From positions 1-55,789 of the forward strand of contig JAHZAV010000016.1 of NCBI GenBank assembly GCA_019423745.1: a DNA stretch of 55,789 nt, in the 5' to 3' direction. This document shows positions 16,379 through 24,940 of the stretch, in pieces. The position numbers were made by a program, and so were the translations under genes. This stretch comes from Lachnospiraceae bacterium. GTDB taxonomy: Bacteria; Bacillota; Clostridia; Lachnospirales; Lachnospiraceae. Under the pieces are notes generated by a model. The model saw only the letters and a list, made by a program, of their open reading frames with translations. It was not told the origin of the DNA and did no database searches. Numbering within the stretch: the stretch's first letter is position 1; the number at the start of each line of letters is the position of its first letter.

Positions 16379-16825
16379 TTATGATTTCTGACTGTACCCC
16401 CGGAAAAACTCTGACAATCCATCCAGGGTCTTCATCAGGACCGGGATTTCATCCTCTTTTAGCTTTGCCAGAATGGCTTCTGTCATCTGACGATGATAAT
16501 CTTCATGATGGCGATAGGCACGGACTCCTTTTTCTGTAAGCTTTACATAGACAACTCTCCGGTCTTTTTCACTTCTTTTTCTCATAACATAGGCTTTGTT
16601 TACAAGGCTGTTCATGGCTGTCGTCAGAGATCCTACTGTAATATTCAGTTTTTTCGCAATAGACGACATATTATTGCCTTCTCCTGTGCCGATTGCCTCT
16701 ATTACATGCATATCATTATTAGTGAGATCTTTAAATTCTTCTGTAATAATTGCTTTTTCTTCCAATTCCCAGATTTCATTAATAAGATTCACCAGGATAT
16801 CATTAATTGTCTTATATGCATCCAT
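16379..16825 (-). CDS. fabT: MarR-family regulator, FabT-like
   Basis: The 148-residue winged-helix repressor resembles FabT of streptococci and lactococci: LTNNDMHVIEAIG, the recognition helix ITVGSLTTAMNSL, and the wing RSEKDRRVVYVKLTEKG. FabT binds acyl-ACP and represses fab genes at TTTGA-N3-TCAAA sites. Such a site overlaps the promoter of this operon (27252-27268). AAAGGAGG lies 8 bases before the ATG. The gene lies at the 3' end of the operon rather than near fabH, and has a candidate internal promoter of its own. Confidence 0.85.
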   Translation of the reverse strand: MDAYKTINDILVNLINEIWELEEKAIITEEFKDLTNNDMHVIEAIGTGEGNNMSSIAKKLNITVGSLTTAMNSLVNKAYVMRKRSEKDRRVVYVKLTEKGVRAYRHHEDYHRQMTEAILAKLKEDEIPVLMKTLDGLSEFFRGYSQKS

Positions 16826-16861
16826 AAACAGCCCTCCTTTCTGCAAACATTTCCTTTTCTT

Positions 16862-16891
16862 ATTATACCGTCTCCATCAGCAGAGAATCAA
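16862..16891 (-). promoter_or_regulatory. internal promoter for fabT-cobB
   Basis: TTGATT (16886-16891), 18-base spacer, TATAAT (16862-16867), inside the last codons of the preceding FabX-like gene. It would allow fabT expression when the main operon is repressed. Confidence 0.5.
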
Positions 16892-17954
16892 TGACTTCTT
16901 TCACTGTTTCAATCTTTTTTGCTTTATATGCATATGCCCCGCAGAAAAGCAGTGCGTTTTCCACATTTCCTTTTGCTGCATGAATCAATGCATCTGTAAT
17001 ACAATATGGTATCTCATTTGGTTTACAGGAATGCAGGCACTGATGACAGGGACTGTGCGGAATTTTGCCTTCCTTTATCACTCTCTCCATAAAAGGATTT
17101 CGAATAGCTCTTCCTGGCATTCCCACCGGGCTTTTTACAAGGATAATATCTTCTTTTTCTGCTTTTATATATGCTTCTTTATACCGAATATCTGCATCAC
17201 ATTCTTCCGTAGTCACAAAACGGGTTGCCACCTGTACAGCATCAGCCCCCAGATCAAAAGCACGTTTCACCTTCTCTTTGTCGTCTATTCCCCCTGCCAA
17301 TACAACGGGAATCTTCTGACTGTATTTTTCTTCAAATTCCCTTATAACGATCCGGATCTTCTCAATTTCATTCTCATAGGAATTCAGACTAAACTGCTCT
17401 AACTGCTCCTGCGTAAACCCAAGATGACCTCCTGCCAAAGGGCCCTCAATCACAAGAAAATCAGGAATTCTATGATACTTTTTGTCCCAGTACCGCAAAA
17501 TCACACGGGCAGATTTTTCTGTAGACACAATGGGTGCAAGTAAGACGTTTCTTTCTCTTTTATATTGAATTTGGGCTTCCTCAGCAATCCTTGGCAATTC
17601 CATGGGAAGTCCGGCTCCTGATATGATAAGGTCTGCTCCTGCTTTAATGGCTTCTTTAACGTAATCTTCATAATATTTCATTGCCACCATCAAGTTAAAT
17701 CCAATGACTCCATGGGGTGCAATTTCCCTTGCCTTCTGATACTCTTTCGCTATAGCCCTTAAATTTGCGCTCTTAGGATCTCTGTCAAAATCCGGCTCCC
17801 GAAATCCGATCTGTGCCGCTGAAATGATTCCAACTCCACCCTCTTTAGCAACTGCTCCGGCAAGTCCGCCAAGACTGATGCCTACTCCCATTCCTCCCTG
17901 TATCACAGGTAACTTCACCGTAATATCTCCCAGCTTTAATGGTTTCATTTTCAT
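16863..17954 (-). CDS. NMO-family flavoprotein (nitronate monooxygenase-like), FabX-like dehydrogenase/isomerase
   Basis: The 363-residue TIM-barrel flavoprotein is usually labelled nitronate monooxygenase. The N-terminus (PLKLGDITVKLPVIQGGMG), the GPLAGGHLGF segment with His177, the KSPVGMPGRAI segment, the overall length and a C-terminal cluster motif (Cys303, 306, 310, 318) resemble Helicobacter FabX as I recall it. FabX oxidises and isomerises decanoyl-ACP to start unsaturated fatty acids and holds a [4Fe-4S] cluster. It lies in a fatty-acid operon that already has FabK and lacks FabA/FabM. The function is inferred, while the family is secure. It begins 10 bases after accDA with TAGGAG as ribosome site. 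Confidence 0.82.
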   Translation of the reverse strand: MKMKPLKLGDITVKLPVIQGGMGVGISLGGLAGAVAKEGGVGIISAAQIGFREPDFDRDPKSANLRAIAKEYQKAREIAPHGVIGFNLMVAMKYYEDYVKEAIKAGADLIISGAGLPMELPRIAEEAQIQYKRERNVLLAPIVSTEKSARVILRYWDKKYHRIPDFLVIEGPLAGGHLGFTQEQLEQFSLNSYENEIEKIRIVIREFEEKYSQKIPVVLAGGIDDKEKVKRAFDLGADAVQVATRFVTTEECDADIRYKEAYIKAEKEDIILVKSPVGMPGRAIRNPFMERVIKEGKIPHSPCHQCLHSCKPNEIPYCITDALIHAAKGNVENALLFCGAYAYKAKKIETVKEVIDSLLMETV

Positions 17955-17964
17955 ATAACTTCTC

Positions 17965-19680
17965 CTACATATGCCGAAAACGCTGGTATCTTCTTTCTGT
18001 CAGTTCTTCTTCCGGCATCTCCTGATATATGTTTAAAAACGTCTGAATATCCTGACATAATCTATCGGTAACTTTTTCTATATTCATAACAGTATAGTGA
18101 TCCGGCTCCGGAATTACCTTCTCTACAATTCCTGCCTGATAGAGGTCATCCGCAGTCAGCTTCATAACCCCGGCTGCTTCTTTCGCTTTCGTGCTATCTT
18201 TCCAGAGTATACTTGCAAACCCTTCCGGGGACAAGATAGAATAAATGGAATTTTCCAACATCCACACTTCATCTGCAGTAGCCATAGCAAGGGCGCCTCC
18301 ACTTCCACCTTCACCGATAATAATAGAAAGTACCGGGACTTTTAAAGCGGACATCTCATAGATATTTCTTGCAATCGCTTCTCCCTGCCCTCTTTCTTCT
18401 GCTTCCAGTCCACAGAATGCTCCAGGAGTATCCACAAAACAGATGACCGGGCGATGAAATTTCTCAGCTTGTTTCATTAATCGAAGTGCCTTGCGATATC
18501 CATCCGGTGAAGGCATTCCAAAATTCCTGTCAATGTTTTCTTTTGTATTGGTTCCCTTTGCCTGTACAATTACCGTTACCGGCTGACCTTTAAATCTGGC
18601 AACACCTCCGATAATTGCCCTGTCATCAGCAAAATATCTGTCTCCATGAAACTCGATAAAATCCGTAAATAAGGCTCTAATGAAATCCTCTCCTACAGGC
18701 CGGTCTTTCTTTCTGGAAAGCTGTACCCTCTCCCACGCACTGATTTCCTGACCTGAAAGCCTTTCTTCATCCTTGGTTTCTCTGGATTCTTGTACAGAAG
18801 ATCTGACTTTTGTCTCATTTTCCCTTTCATGGAGTTTAAGAATTTCTGCAAGAACGGATTTCATTTCCTGACGTTCCACAATTCTGTCTACAAAACCATG
18901 TTCCAGAAGAAATTCTGATCTCTGGAAGCCTTTAGGAAGCTTCTGACCAATGGTTTGCTCAATCACTCGCGGTCCTGCAAAACCAATCAACGCTTTCGGT
19001 TCTGCCAGAATAATGTCTCCCAGCATGGCAAAACTTGCAGTCACCCCTCCTGTAGTCGGATCTGTCAGCACAGAAATATAAAGAAGTCCCGCATCACTAT
19101 GTCGTTTCAGTGCCGCTGATGTCTTTGCCATCTGCATAAGGGATGTAATCCCTTCCTGCATTCTTGCTCCACCGGAACAGGCAAATATAATCACAGGAAG
19201 TTTTTCCTTGGTAGCTCTTTCTACTGCTCTTGCAATCTTTTCTCCCACTGCTTCGCCCATGCTTGCCATAAGGAAACGACCGTCACACACACCAATTACC
19301 GTTTCAGATCCTTCAATTTTAGCTTTCCCTGTTACAACTGCTTCCCGAAGATTTGTTTTCTCCTGAATCGCCTCTACTTTTTCTGGATACCCTTTGTAAG
19401 ACATGGGATTCCCGCCAACAAGATCTTTGTCCCACTCTTCAAATGTCCCTGCATCAGCAATCATCTCAATCCTTCGATAAGCATGAACACGAAAATATCC
19501 GCCACATTTAGGGCAAATATAATACCCTCTTTTTACATCCTCAGCAATGATAGCGCTACCACATTTATTACATTTTCTAAGGAGCCCTTCTGGCACTTCC
19601 GGCCGTTTTTCCCGCAATGAAATATAAGATTTTTTCCCAGATGTTGTTCTGGTTTTTTTGAACATATTTTCTAATTTCAT
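17965..19680 (-). CDS. accDA: acetyl-CoA carboxylase carboxyltransferase, fused beta-alpha
   Basis: Transfers CO2 from carboxybiotin to acetyl-CoA, giving malonyl-CoA. The single 571-residue chain contains AccD first (about 1-285) with the zinc ribbon Cys37/40/56/59 and the SGGARMQEG motif. A charged linker (about 286-320) follows, then AccA with PSPDGYRKALRLMKQAEKF and IIGEGGSGGALA. In most Firmicutes these are two genes, so this is a fusion. It overlaps accC by 4 bases. The operon also supplies AccB and AccC, giving a complete ACC. Confidence 0.95.
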   Translation of the reverse strand: MKLENMFKKTRTTSGKKSYISLREKRPEVPEGLLRKCNKCGSAIIAEDVKRGYYICPKCGGYFRVHAYRRIEMIADAGTFEEWDKDLVGGNPMSYKGYPEKVEAIQEKTNLREAVVTGKAKIEGSETVIGVCDGRFLMASMGEAVGEKIARAVERATKEKLPVIIFACSGGARMQEGITSLMQMAKTSAALKRHSDAGLLYISVLTDPTTGGVTASFAMLGDIILAEPKALIGFAGPRVIEQTIGQKLPKGFQRSEFLLEHGFVDRIVERQEMKSVLAEILKLHERENETKVRSSVQESRETKDEERLSGQEISAWERVQLSRKKDRPVGEDFIRALFTDFIEFHGDRYFADDRAIIGGVARFKGQPVTVIVQAKGTNTKENIDRNFGMPSPDGYRKALRLMKQAEKFHRPVICFVDTPGAFCGLEAEERGQGEAIARNIYEMSALKVPVLSIIIGEGGSGGALAMATADEVWMLENSIYSILSPEGFASILWKDSTKAKEAAGVMKLTADDLYQAGIVEKVIPEPDHYTVMNIEKVTDRLCQDIQTFLNIYQEMPEEELTERRYQRFRHM

Positions 19681-21044
19681 TTCTTCGCTCTTTCCAGTTC
19701 TTCAATAAATTCAATATCGATATTGCCAGCTATGTAATCTGGGTTATTCAGAATTTCATACTGGTAGTCCACATTGGTGTCAATTCCTTCAATGATAATT
19801 TCACCGAGAGCGCTTTGCATTTTCCGTATGGCTTCCGTACGATTTTTAGCCCACACAATCAGTTTTGCTATCATTGAATCATAATAAGGCGGTATCGTAT
19901 AACCGCTGTAAATAGCAGAATCAATTCGGATTCCTTTCCCTCCTGGAAGATACATATCTTTGATTGTTCCTGGAGATGGCCGAAATCCTTTTTCAGGGTT
20001 TTCAGCATTAATACGGCACTCAATCGCATGCCCCGTCAGCTTCACATCTTCCTGCGTATAGGAGAGTTCCCTTCCGGATGCAATCCGAATCTGCTCTTTG
20101 ATAAGGTCAATACCGGTAACCCATTCTGTTACCGGATGTTCTACCTGAATTCGGGTATTCATTTCCATAAAATAGAAGTTGCCGTTTTTCTCAAGAAGAA
20201 ATTCTATTGTTCCTGCATTTACATAGCCTGCTGCCCGAGCCGCCTTAACCGCAGCTTTTCCCATTCTCTGGCGAAGTTCATCAGTTATTGCTGTGGACGG
20301 GGATTCCTCAATCATCTTCTGGTGATTTCTCTGAATAGAACAATCTCTTTCTCCAAGATGAATCACATGTCCATATTCATCAGCTAAAATCTGAAACTCA
20401 ATGTGACGCGGATGCTCTACAAAATGTTCAATGTACATCGTATTGTCTCCAAACGCCATCTGCGTTTCTTTTTGCGCCGTAAGAAAACTTGCTTCAAACT
20501 CTTCCGGTATCCGTGCGACGCGCATCCCCTTACCGCCGCCTCCAAGAGCAGCCTTCACAATAACTGGATATCCTACTTTTCCTGCAATTTCAGCTCCGGC
20601 TGCCGCATCGTAAATTGGCTCCTTGCTCCCCGGGATCACAGGTACTCCTGCAGCAATCATAGTATTTCTTGCTTCCTGCTTATTTCCCAGCTTTGCAATA
20701 ATATCTGCTCCAGGTCCAATAAAAGTAATGTTGCACTGCTCACACAATTCGGCAAATTTACTATTTTCTGAAAGGAATCCAAAACCCGGATGGATTGCAT
20801 CAGCTCCAGATATAATGGTTGCACTGATAATGCGATCCATACTTAAGTAGCTCTCTGTAGAAGGTGCTGGGCCAATACATACCGCTTCATCTGCAAGCTG
20901 TGTGTGCAGGGCTTCTTTATCAGCTTCCGAATAAACCGCAACTGTCTCGATTCCCATTTCCCGGCATGCCCGAATAATGCGAACTGCAATCTCGCCACGG
21001 TTGGCAATCAAAACTTTTTTAATCTCTCGTTTCATCTGTCCCAT
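19677..21044 (-). CDS. accC: acetyl-CoA carboxylase, biotin carboxylase subunit
   Basis: ATP-dependent carboxylation of the biotin on AccB. The 455-residue ATP-grasp protein has the N-terminal KVLIANRGEIAVRIIRACRE, the glycine-rich KAALGGGGKGMR loop, EHPRHIEFQILAD, RDCSIQRNHQK and the MNTRIQVEHPVTE active-site motif. Its start lies one base beyond the fabZ stop, with TAGG as a weak ribosome site, so translational coupling to fabZ is likely. Its stop overlaps the accDA start. Confidence 0.97.
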   Translation of the reverse strand: MGQMKREIKKVLIANRGEIAVRIIRACREMGIETVAVYSEADKEALHTQLADEAVCIGPAPSTESYLSMDRIISATIISGADAIHPGFGFLSENSKFAELCEQCNITFIGPGADIIAKLGNKQEARNTMIAAGVPVIPGSKEPIYDAAAGAEIAGKVGYPVIVKAALGGGGKGMRVARIPEEFEASFLTAQKETQMAFGDNTMYIEHFVEHPRHIEFQILADEYGHVIHLGERDCSIQRNHQKMIEESPSTAITDELRQRMGKAAVKAARAAGYVNAGTIEFLLEKNGNFYFMEMNTRIQVEHPVTEWVTGIDLIKEQIRIASGRELSYTQEDVKLTGHAIECRINAENPEKGFRPSPGTIKDMYLPGGKGIRIDSAIYSGYTIPPYYDSMIAKLIVWAKNRTEAIRKMQSALGEIIIEGIDTNVDYQYEILNNPDYIAGNIDIEFIEELERAKK

Positions 21045-21045
21045 C

Positions 21046-21474
21046 TTAACCTACCATAAAGGTCAGTTCCGCACTGACTACAACCTTTCCATCCACACTT
21101 GCTGTGGCCTCTCCTATTCCCATAGGGCCTTTGGCTTTAATAATTTTTGTCTCCAGTCTCACTTTATCTCCTGGAACAATTTTGCCTTTAAATTTACATT
21201 TATTGATGCCGCCAAAATAGGCAATCTTTCCCTTATTTTCCTCTTTGCTTAAAATTGCAACTGCACCTACCTGCGCAAGAGCCTCCACTGTCAGCACTCC
21301 TGGCATTACCGGCTCCTGCGGAAAATGACCTTTGAAGAAATCTTCTCGATATGTAACACATTTGTATCCCACGGCAAACTGTCCTGGTTCATAATCCTCA
21401 ATATAATCTACCAGAAGAAATGGATGTCTGTGGGGAATAATTTCTTTAATCTGATTAATGTCTAAATGGTTCAT
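21046..21474 (-). CDS. fabZ: 3-hydroxyacyl-ACP dehydratase
   Basis: Dehydrates 3-hydroxyacyl-ACP in each FASII cycle. The 142-residue hot-dog-fold protein has the family start IPHRHPFLLVDYI, catalytic His50 in GHFP and Glu64 in LTVEALAQVG. It is a plain FabZ length, and there is no second FabZ or FabN in the window. It stands between accB (18-base gap) and accC. Confidence 0.97.
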   Translation of the reverse strand: MNHLDINQIKEIIPHRHPFLLVDYIEDYEPGQFAVGYKCVTYREDFFKGHFPQEPVMPGVLTVEALAQVGAVAILSKEENKGKIAYFGGINKCKFKGKIVPGDKVRLETKIIKAKGPMGIGEATASVDGKVVVSAELTFMVG

Positions 21475-21492
21475 ATATCCTCCTTCCGGGAA

Positions 21493-21960
21493 CTATGAAA
21501 TACGGAATAACGGCTGACCATACTCAACTCCCTGTCCATTTTCCACAAGGATTTCCGCAATAGTTCCATCATAATCACTTTCAATTTCGTTCATCAGTTT
21601 CATAGCCTCAACGATTGCAAGCACCTGTCCTTTTTTCACAGTATCACCCACGGATACATAAGGCTGTGCATCTTCAGCAGGTGCCGCATAGAAAGTACCT
21701 ACAAGCGGTGATTTTACAATCTTTCCATCGGCTGTTCCCGTTTCTGCCTCCTGCTCTGTCGTCTCATCCTTGACTTCCGGCGTTGAAGCTGCCACTTTTC
21801 CAGCTGCAAATTCTACTGTTGGGCCAGCGCACTGGGTAGCAATCACAGTTTCTTTTTCCTTAGTGAGATGAATTTTTACCCCTTTTTCCTCGTATTTAAG
21901 ACCAGTCAGCTCCGAATCAGATACTGCCTGAATCAATGTCAGCAGGTTTTTAAATTCCAT
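21493..21960 (-). CDS. accB: biotin carboxyl carrier protein of acetyl-CoA carboxylase
   Basis: Carries the biotin shuttled between AccC and the carboxyltransferase. The 155-residue protein has the usual three parts: an N-terminal helical segment, a linker rich in Ala/Thr/Glu (about 45-80), and a biotinyl domain (82-155) with Lys121 in EAMKLMNEI as the biotin site. It lies 16 bases after fabF. Confidence 0.97.
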   Translation of the reverse strand: MEFKNLLTLIQAVSDSELTGLKYEEKGVKIHLTKEKETVIATQCAGPTVEFAAGKVAASTPEVKDETTEQEAETGTADGKIVKSPLVGTFYAAPAEDAQPYVSVGDTVKKGQVLAIVEAMKLMNEIESDYDGTIAEILVENGQGVEYGQPLFRIS

Positions 21961-21976
21961 GTTTGATATACTCCTT

Positions 21977-23218
21977 TTACTCTTCGTATTTTTTAATCAG
22001 TAAAGTAGCATTGTGTCCGCCAAATCCCAGGGAATTGGTCATAGCATAGTGTATTTCTTTTTCGATTGGTGCTCCTATTGCATAATTCAGATCACACTCT
22101 TCATCTGTCTCCACCGTTCCCACTGTCTGATGGATAAATCCATCTTCAATCGCTTTCACACAAGTGATAAATTCCACACCACCGGCTGCTCCAAGAAGAT
22201 GTCCGATCATCGATTTTGTTGAATTGATTGTCACATCCTTTGCCGCTTCGCCAAATGCTTTTTTAATTGCTCTTGTTTCGAACAAATCGTTATGATGTGT
22301 ACTTGTTCCATGCGCATTAATATACTCAACTTGAGACGGTGACACAGAAGCTTCCTCCATAGCCAGCTCCATAGCTTTTGCTGCTCCAGCTCCATCCTCT
22401 GCCGGAGATGTGATATGGTAAGCATCGCCTGTTGAACCATATCCTACTACTTCTGCATAAATTTTTGCTCCTCGCGCCTTTGCATGTTCCAGTTCTTCCA
22501 AAATAACAACCCCTGCTCCTTCTCCCATGACAAATCCATCTCTGTCTTTATCAAAAGGACGGGACGCCTTCATAGGATCTTCATTTGTAGAAAGCGCTGT
22601 CAATGCTGTAAACCCTGCGACGCCGGTAGGGCTGATTGCACTTTCTGTTCCTCCGGCAATCATAATATCTGCATCATTATACTGAATCGCCCGGAATGCA
22701 TCTCCGATACAGTTTGTTCCTGAAGCACATGCTGTCACCACATTTGTACATTTCCCCCGGAAACCAAGCTGAATGGAAACATTTCCGGCTGCCATATTAG
22801 AAATCATCAAAGGTACCATAAGTGGATTCACTTTTCCCGGTCCCTTTGTACGGATTTTTTCATAGTTTGATTCTACCTGCTGCAAACTTCCGATTCCAGA
22901 TCCGATAATGACTCCAGCGCGGAAAGGATCTTCCTTTTCGATATCAAGACCTGAGTCTTCATACGCTTCCTTAGACGCTGCAACAGCATACTGTGAAAAT
23001 GTCTCCATTCTCTTAGCCGCCTTAAATTCCATTCTCTCTTTTGCTACGAAATCTTTTACTTCTGCTGCAATCTTTACTTTATAATCGGAGGCATCAAATT
23101 TGGTAATCGGTCCGATTCCAACCTTTCCTTCCTTAATTCCAGCCCAAAACTCTTCTACTGTATTTCCGATCGGAGTCACTGCTCCAAGCCCTGTTACTAC
23201 TACTCTTCTTTTCATCAT
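21977..23218 (-). CDS. fabF: 3-oxoacyl-ACP synthase II
   Basis: Condenses malonyl-ACP with growing acyl-ACP. The 413-residue thiolase-fold enzyme has catalytic Cys164 in VTACASGTNC, His in NAHGTSTHHND and His in STKSMIGHLLGAAGG. It is the only elongating condensing enzyme in the operon (no FabB), so it would also have to extend unsaturated intermediates. Its ATG overlaps the fabG stop by 4 bases. Confidence 0.97.
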   Translation of the reverse strand: MMKRRVVVTGLGAVTPIGNTVEEFWAGIKEGKVGIGPITKFDASDYKVKIAAEVKDFVAKERMEFKAAKRMETFSQYAVAASKEAYEDSGLDIEKEDPFRAGVIIGSGIGSLQQVESNYEKIRTKGPGKVNPLMVPLMISNMAAGNVSIQLGFRGKCTNVVTACASGTNCIGDAFRAIQYNDADIMIAGGTESAISPTGVAGFTALTALSTNEDPMKASRPFDKDRDGFVMGEGAGVVILEELEHAKARGAKIYAEVVGYGSTGDAYHITSPAEDGAGAAKAMELAMEEASVSPSQVEYINAHGTSTHHNDLFETRAIKKAFGEAAKDVTINSTKSMIGHLLGAAGGVEFITCVKAIEDGFIHQTVGTVETDEECDLNYAIGAPIEKEIHYAMTNSLGFGGHNATLLIKKYEE

Positions 23219-23955
23219 ATTGCCATTCCTCCATCTACCTGGATCACCTGTCCTGTAATATATCCTGCATCATCTGAAGCAAGGAATGCTACTGTTTTAG
23301 CAATATCTTCGGGTTTTCCGAATCTCCCAAGAGGGATTTGTGCAACAGAAGCTTCTTTTACGGCATCGGACAGTACGTCTGTCATCTCTGTTTCAATAAA
23401 CCCGGGAGCGACCGCATTTACAGTAATTCCTCTGGACGCCAGTTCTCTAGCTGTCGCTTTTGTCAAACCGATCACCCCGGCCTTTGATGAAGCATAATTC
23501 GCCTGCCCGGCATTTCCACTGATTCCCACAACAGAAGACATATTAATGATACGCCCGCTTCTTTGTTTCAGCATCTGTCTGGAAGCAAAACGAATGGTAT
23601 TAAATGTTCCTTTTAAATTCACATCGATAACCCTGTCAAAATCCTCTTCTGACATTTTCATCAAAAGTCCATCTCTGGTAATACCGGCGTTATTTACCAG
23701 AATATCAATTCTTCCATATTCTTTTACTACATCTTTTAGAAATCGTTCACATTCATCAAATTGCGATACATTGCACTGATAAACAGCTGCACTGCCTCCG
23801 TCTTTTTCTATTTCAGCCTTTACTTCCTCAGCCCGTTCCTTGGAACCATTGTAATTAATTATCACAAATACACCTTTAGATGCCAACTCACGAGCAATGG
23901 CACGGCCGATTCCGCGGGAAGCCCCTGTGACTACCGCTACTTTTTGTTCTATCAT
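23215..23955 (-). CDS. fabG: 3-oxoacyl-ACP reductase
   Basis: NADPH-dependent reduction of 3-oxoacyl-ACP. The 246-residue short-chain dehydrogenase has the cofactor motif VTGASRGIGRAIA, the NNAG motif and the Ser-Tyr-Lys triad (MSSVVG, YASSKAG). No Shine-Dalgarno lies directly before the ATG, and an in-frame TAA six bases upstream rules out an earlier start. The nearest AAAGGAGG is about 41 bases upstream and is separated from the ATG by a 30-base hairpin (see separate entry). Confidence 0.96.
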   Translation of the reverse strand: MIEQKVAVVTGASRGIGRAIARELASKGVFVIINYNGSKERAEEVKAEIEKDGGSAAVYQCNVSQFDECERFLKDVVKEYGRIDILVNNAGITRDGLLMKMSEEDFDRVIDVNLKGTFNTIRFASRQMLKQRSGRIINMSSVVGISGNAGQANYASSKAGVIGLTKATARELASRGITVNAVAPGFIETEMTDVLSDAVKEASVAQIPLGRFGKPEDIAKTVAFLASDDAGYITGQVIQVDGGMAI

Positions 23956-23964
23956 TTTTTATTC

Positions 23965-24004
23965 GGGACGGGGAATTTATAAATTCTCCGTCCCTACCTC
24001 CTTT
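23965..24004 (-). promoter_or_regulatory. hairpin between Shine-Dalgarno and start of fabG
   Basis: On the minus strand AAAGGAGGT (23996-24004) follows the fabD stop. Within a few bases a hairpin begins (23965-23994): GGGACGG/CCGTCCC, one mismatch, GAATT/AATTC, loop TATA. Nine bases (23956-23964) then lead to the fabG ATG. If the hairpin forms, the Shine-Dalgarno sits about 11 bases from the ATG. There is no T-run, so it is not a terminator. Confidence 0.7.
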
Positions 24005-24007
24005 AAT

Positions 24008-24940
24008 TTACTTTAAATTTTCTACCACTTTTTCCACATCGTCCCATGTTCCGATGTTATACACTTTTACATCACGACTGATTTTTCGCATAAATCCGGC
24101 CAGGGTTCTTCCCGGACCGATTTCCAAAAAAGTATCTACACCGTCAGCAATCAGATTCTCCATGCTCTGCTGCCATCTTACAGAAGAGCTGACCTGTTTT
24201 TCCAACAGATCCCTTGTCATACTGATATCTTTCACCTGTTCTGCTGTTACATTGGTCACATAGGGCACTTTAAGGGGATGAAGTTCTACATTGCTCAACA
24301 CTTCCCCCAATTCCTCTCCTGCTTTTTCCAACATCGGTGAATGAAAAGGACCACTTACGTTGAGCATAACTGTTCTTTTTGCTCCAGCCTCTTTCAGCTT
24401 CTGTGACGCTTCCTCCACTGCCTTCGTCTCTCCTGTAATAACAATTTGGCCAGGACAGTTATAGTTTGCAATGGAAACTCCTTCTATTCCTTTGATACCC
24501 TCTTCGATCTCCCCGCCTGTCATTCCCATAACAGCAGCCATGGCTCCTTCTCCTGCCGGAACCGTATTCTGCATCAACAATCCTCTTTTGCGCACTAAAC
24601 GGATCGCATCTTCATCTTTCATGCCGCCTGCTGCTGCGATGGCAGAATATTCGCCCAGACTTAAACCTGCTGTTACATCTGGATGAATTCCTGCTTCTTC
24701 CACAACCTTAGTTATAGCAAGGCATGTTGTCACCAACGCTGCCTGTGTATATTCTGTTAAATCTAATTTATCATTCTCATGAAAGCACAAGTCTTTCATG
24801 TCAATATCCATGTCATCTTTCAGTACTTCTGATGCCATATCATATACTGCCTTTGCAGATGCACTTTTCTCATAAAAGTCTGCACCCATTCCGCATTTTT
24901 GGGCTCCCTGCCCAGGGTAAATAAAAGCAATTTTACTCAT
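24008..24940 (-). CDS. fabD: malonyl-CoA:ACP transacylase
   Basis: Loads malonyl groups onto ACP. The 310-residue protein has the N-terminal FIYPGQGAQ, nucleophile Ser94 in GLSLGEYSA, and the catalytic His in GPFHSPML (about residue 200). Its start overlaps the fabK end by 8 bases, so the two are translationally coupled. Downstream is the fabG hairpin. Confidence 0.97.
   Translation of the reverse strand: MSKIAFIYPGQGAQKCGMGADFYEKSASAKAVYDMASEVLKDDMDIDMKDLCFHENDKLDLTEYTQAALVTTCLAITKVVEEAGIHPDVTAGLSLGEYSAIAAAGGMKDEDAIRLVRKRGLLMQNTVPAGEGAMAAVMGMTGGEIEEGIKGIEGVSIANYNCPGQIVITGETKAVEEASQKLKEAGAKRTVMLNVSGPFHSPMLEKAGEELGEVLSNVELHPLKVPYVTNVTAEQVKDISMTRDLLEKQVSSSVRWQQSMENLIADGVDTFLEIGPGRTLAGFMRKISRDVKVYNIGTWDDVEKVVENLK

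Noticed and set aside
16596..17402. 268-codon plus-strand ORF across fabT and the FabX-like gene
   Set aside because: Spans two genuine minus-strand genes and their ribosome site. Composition is typical of antisense shadows.
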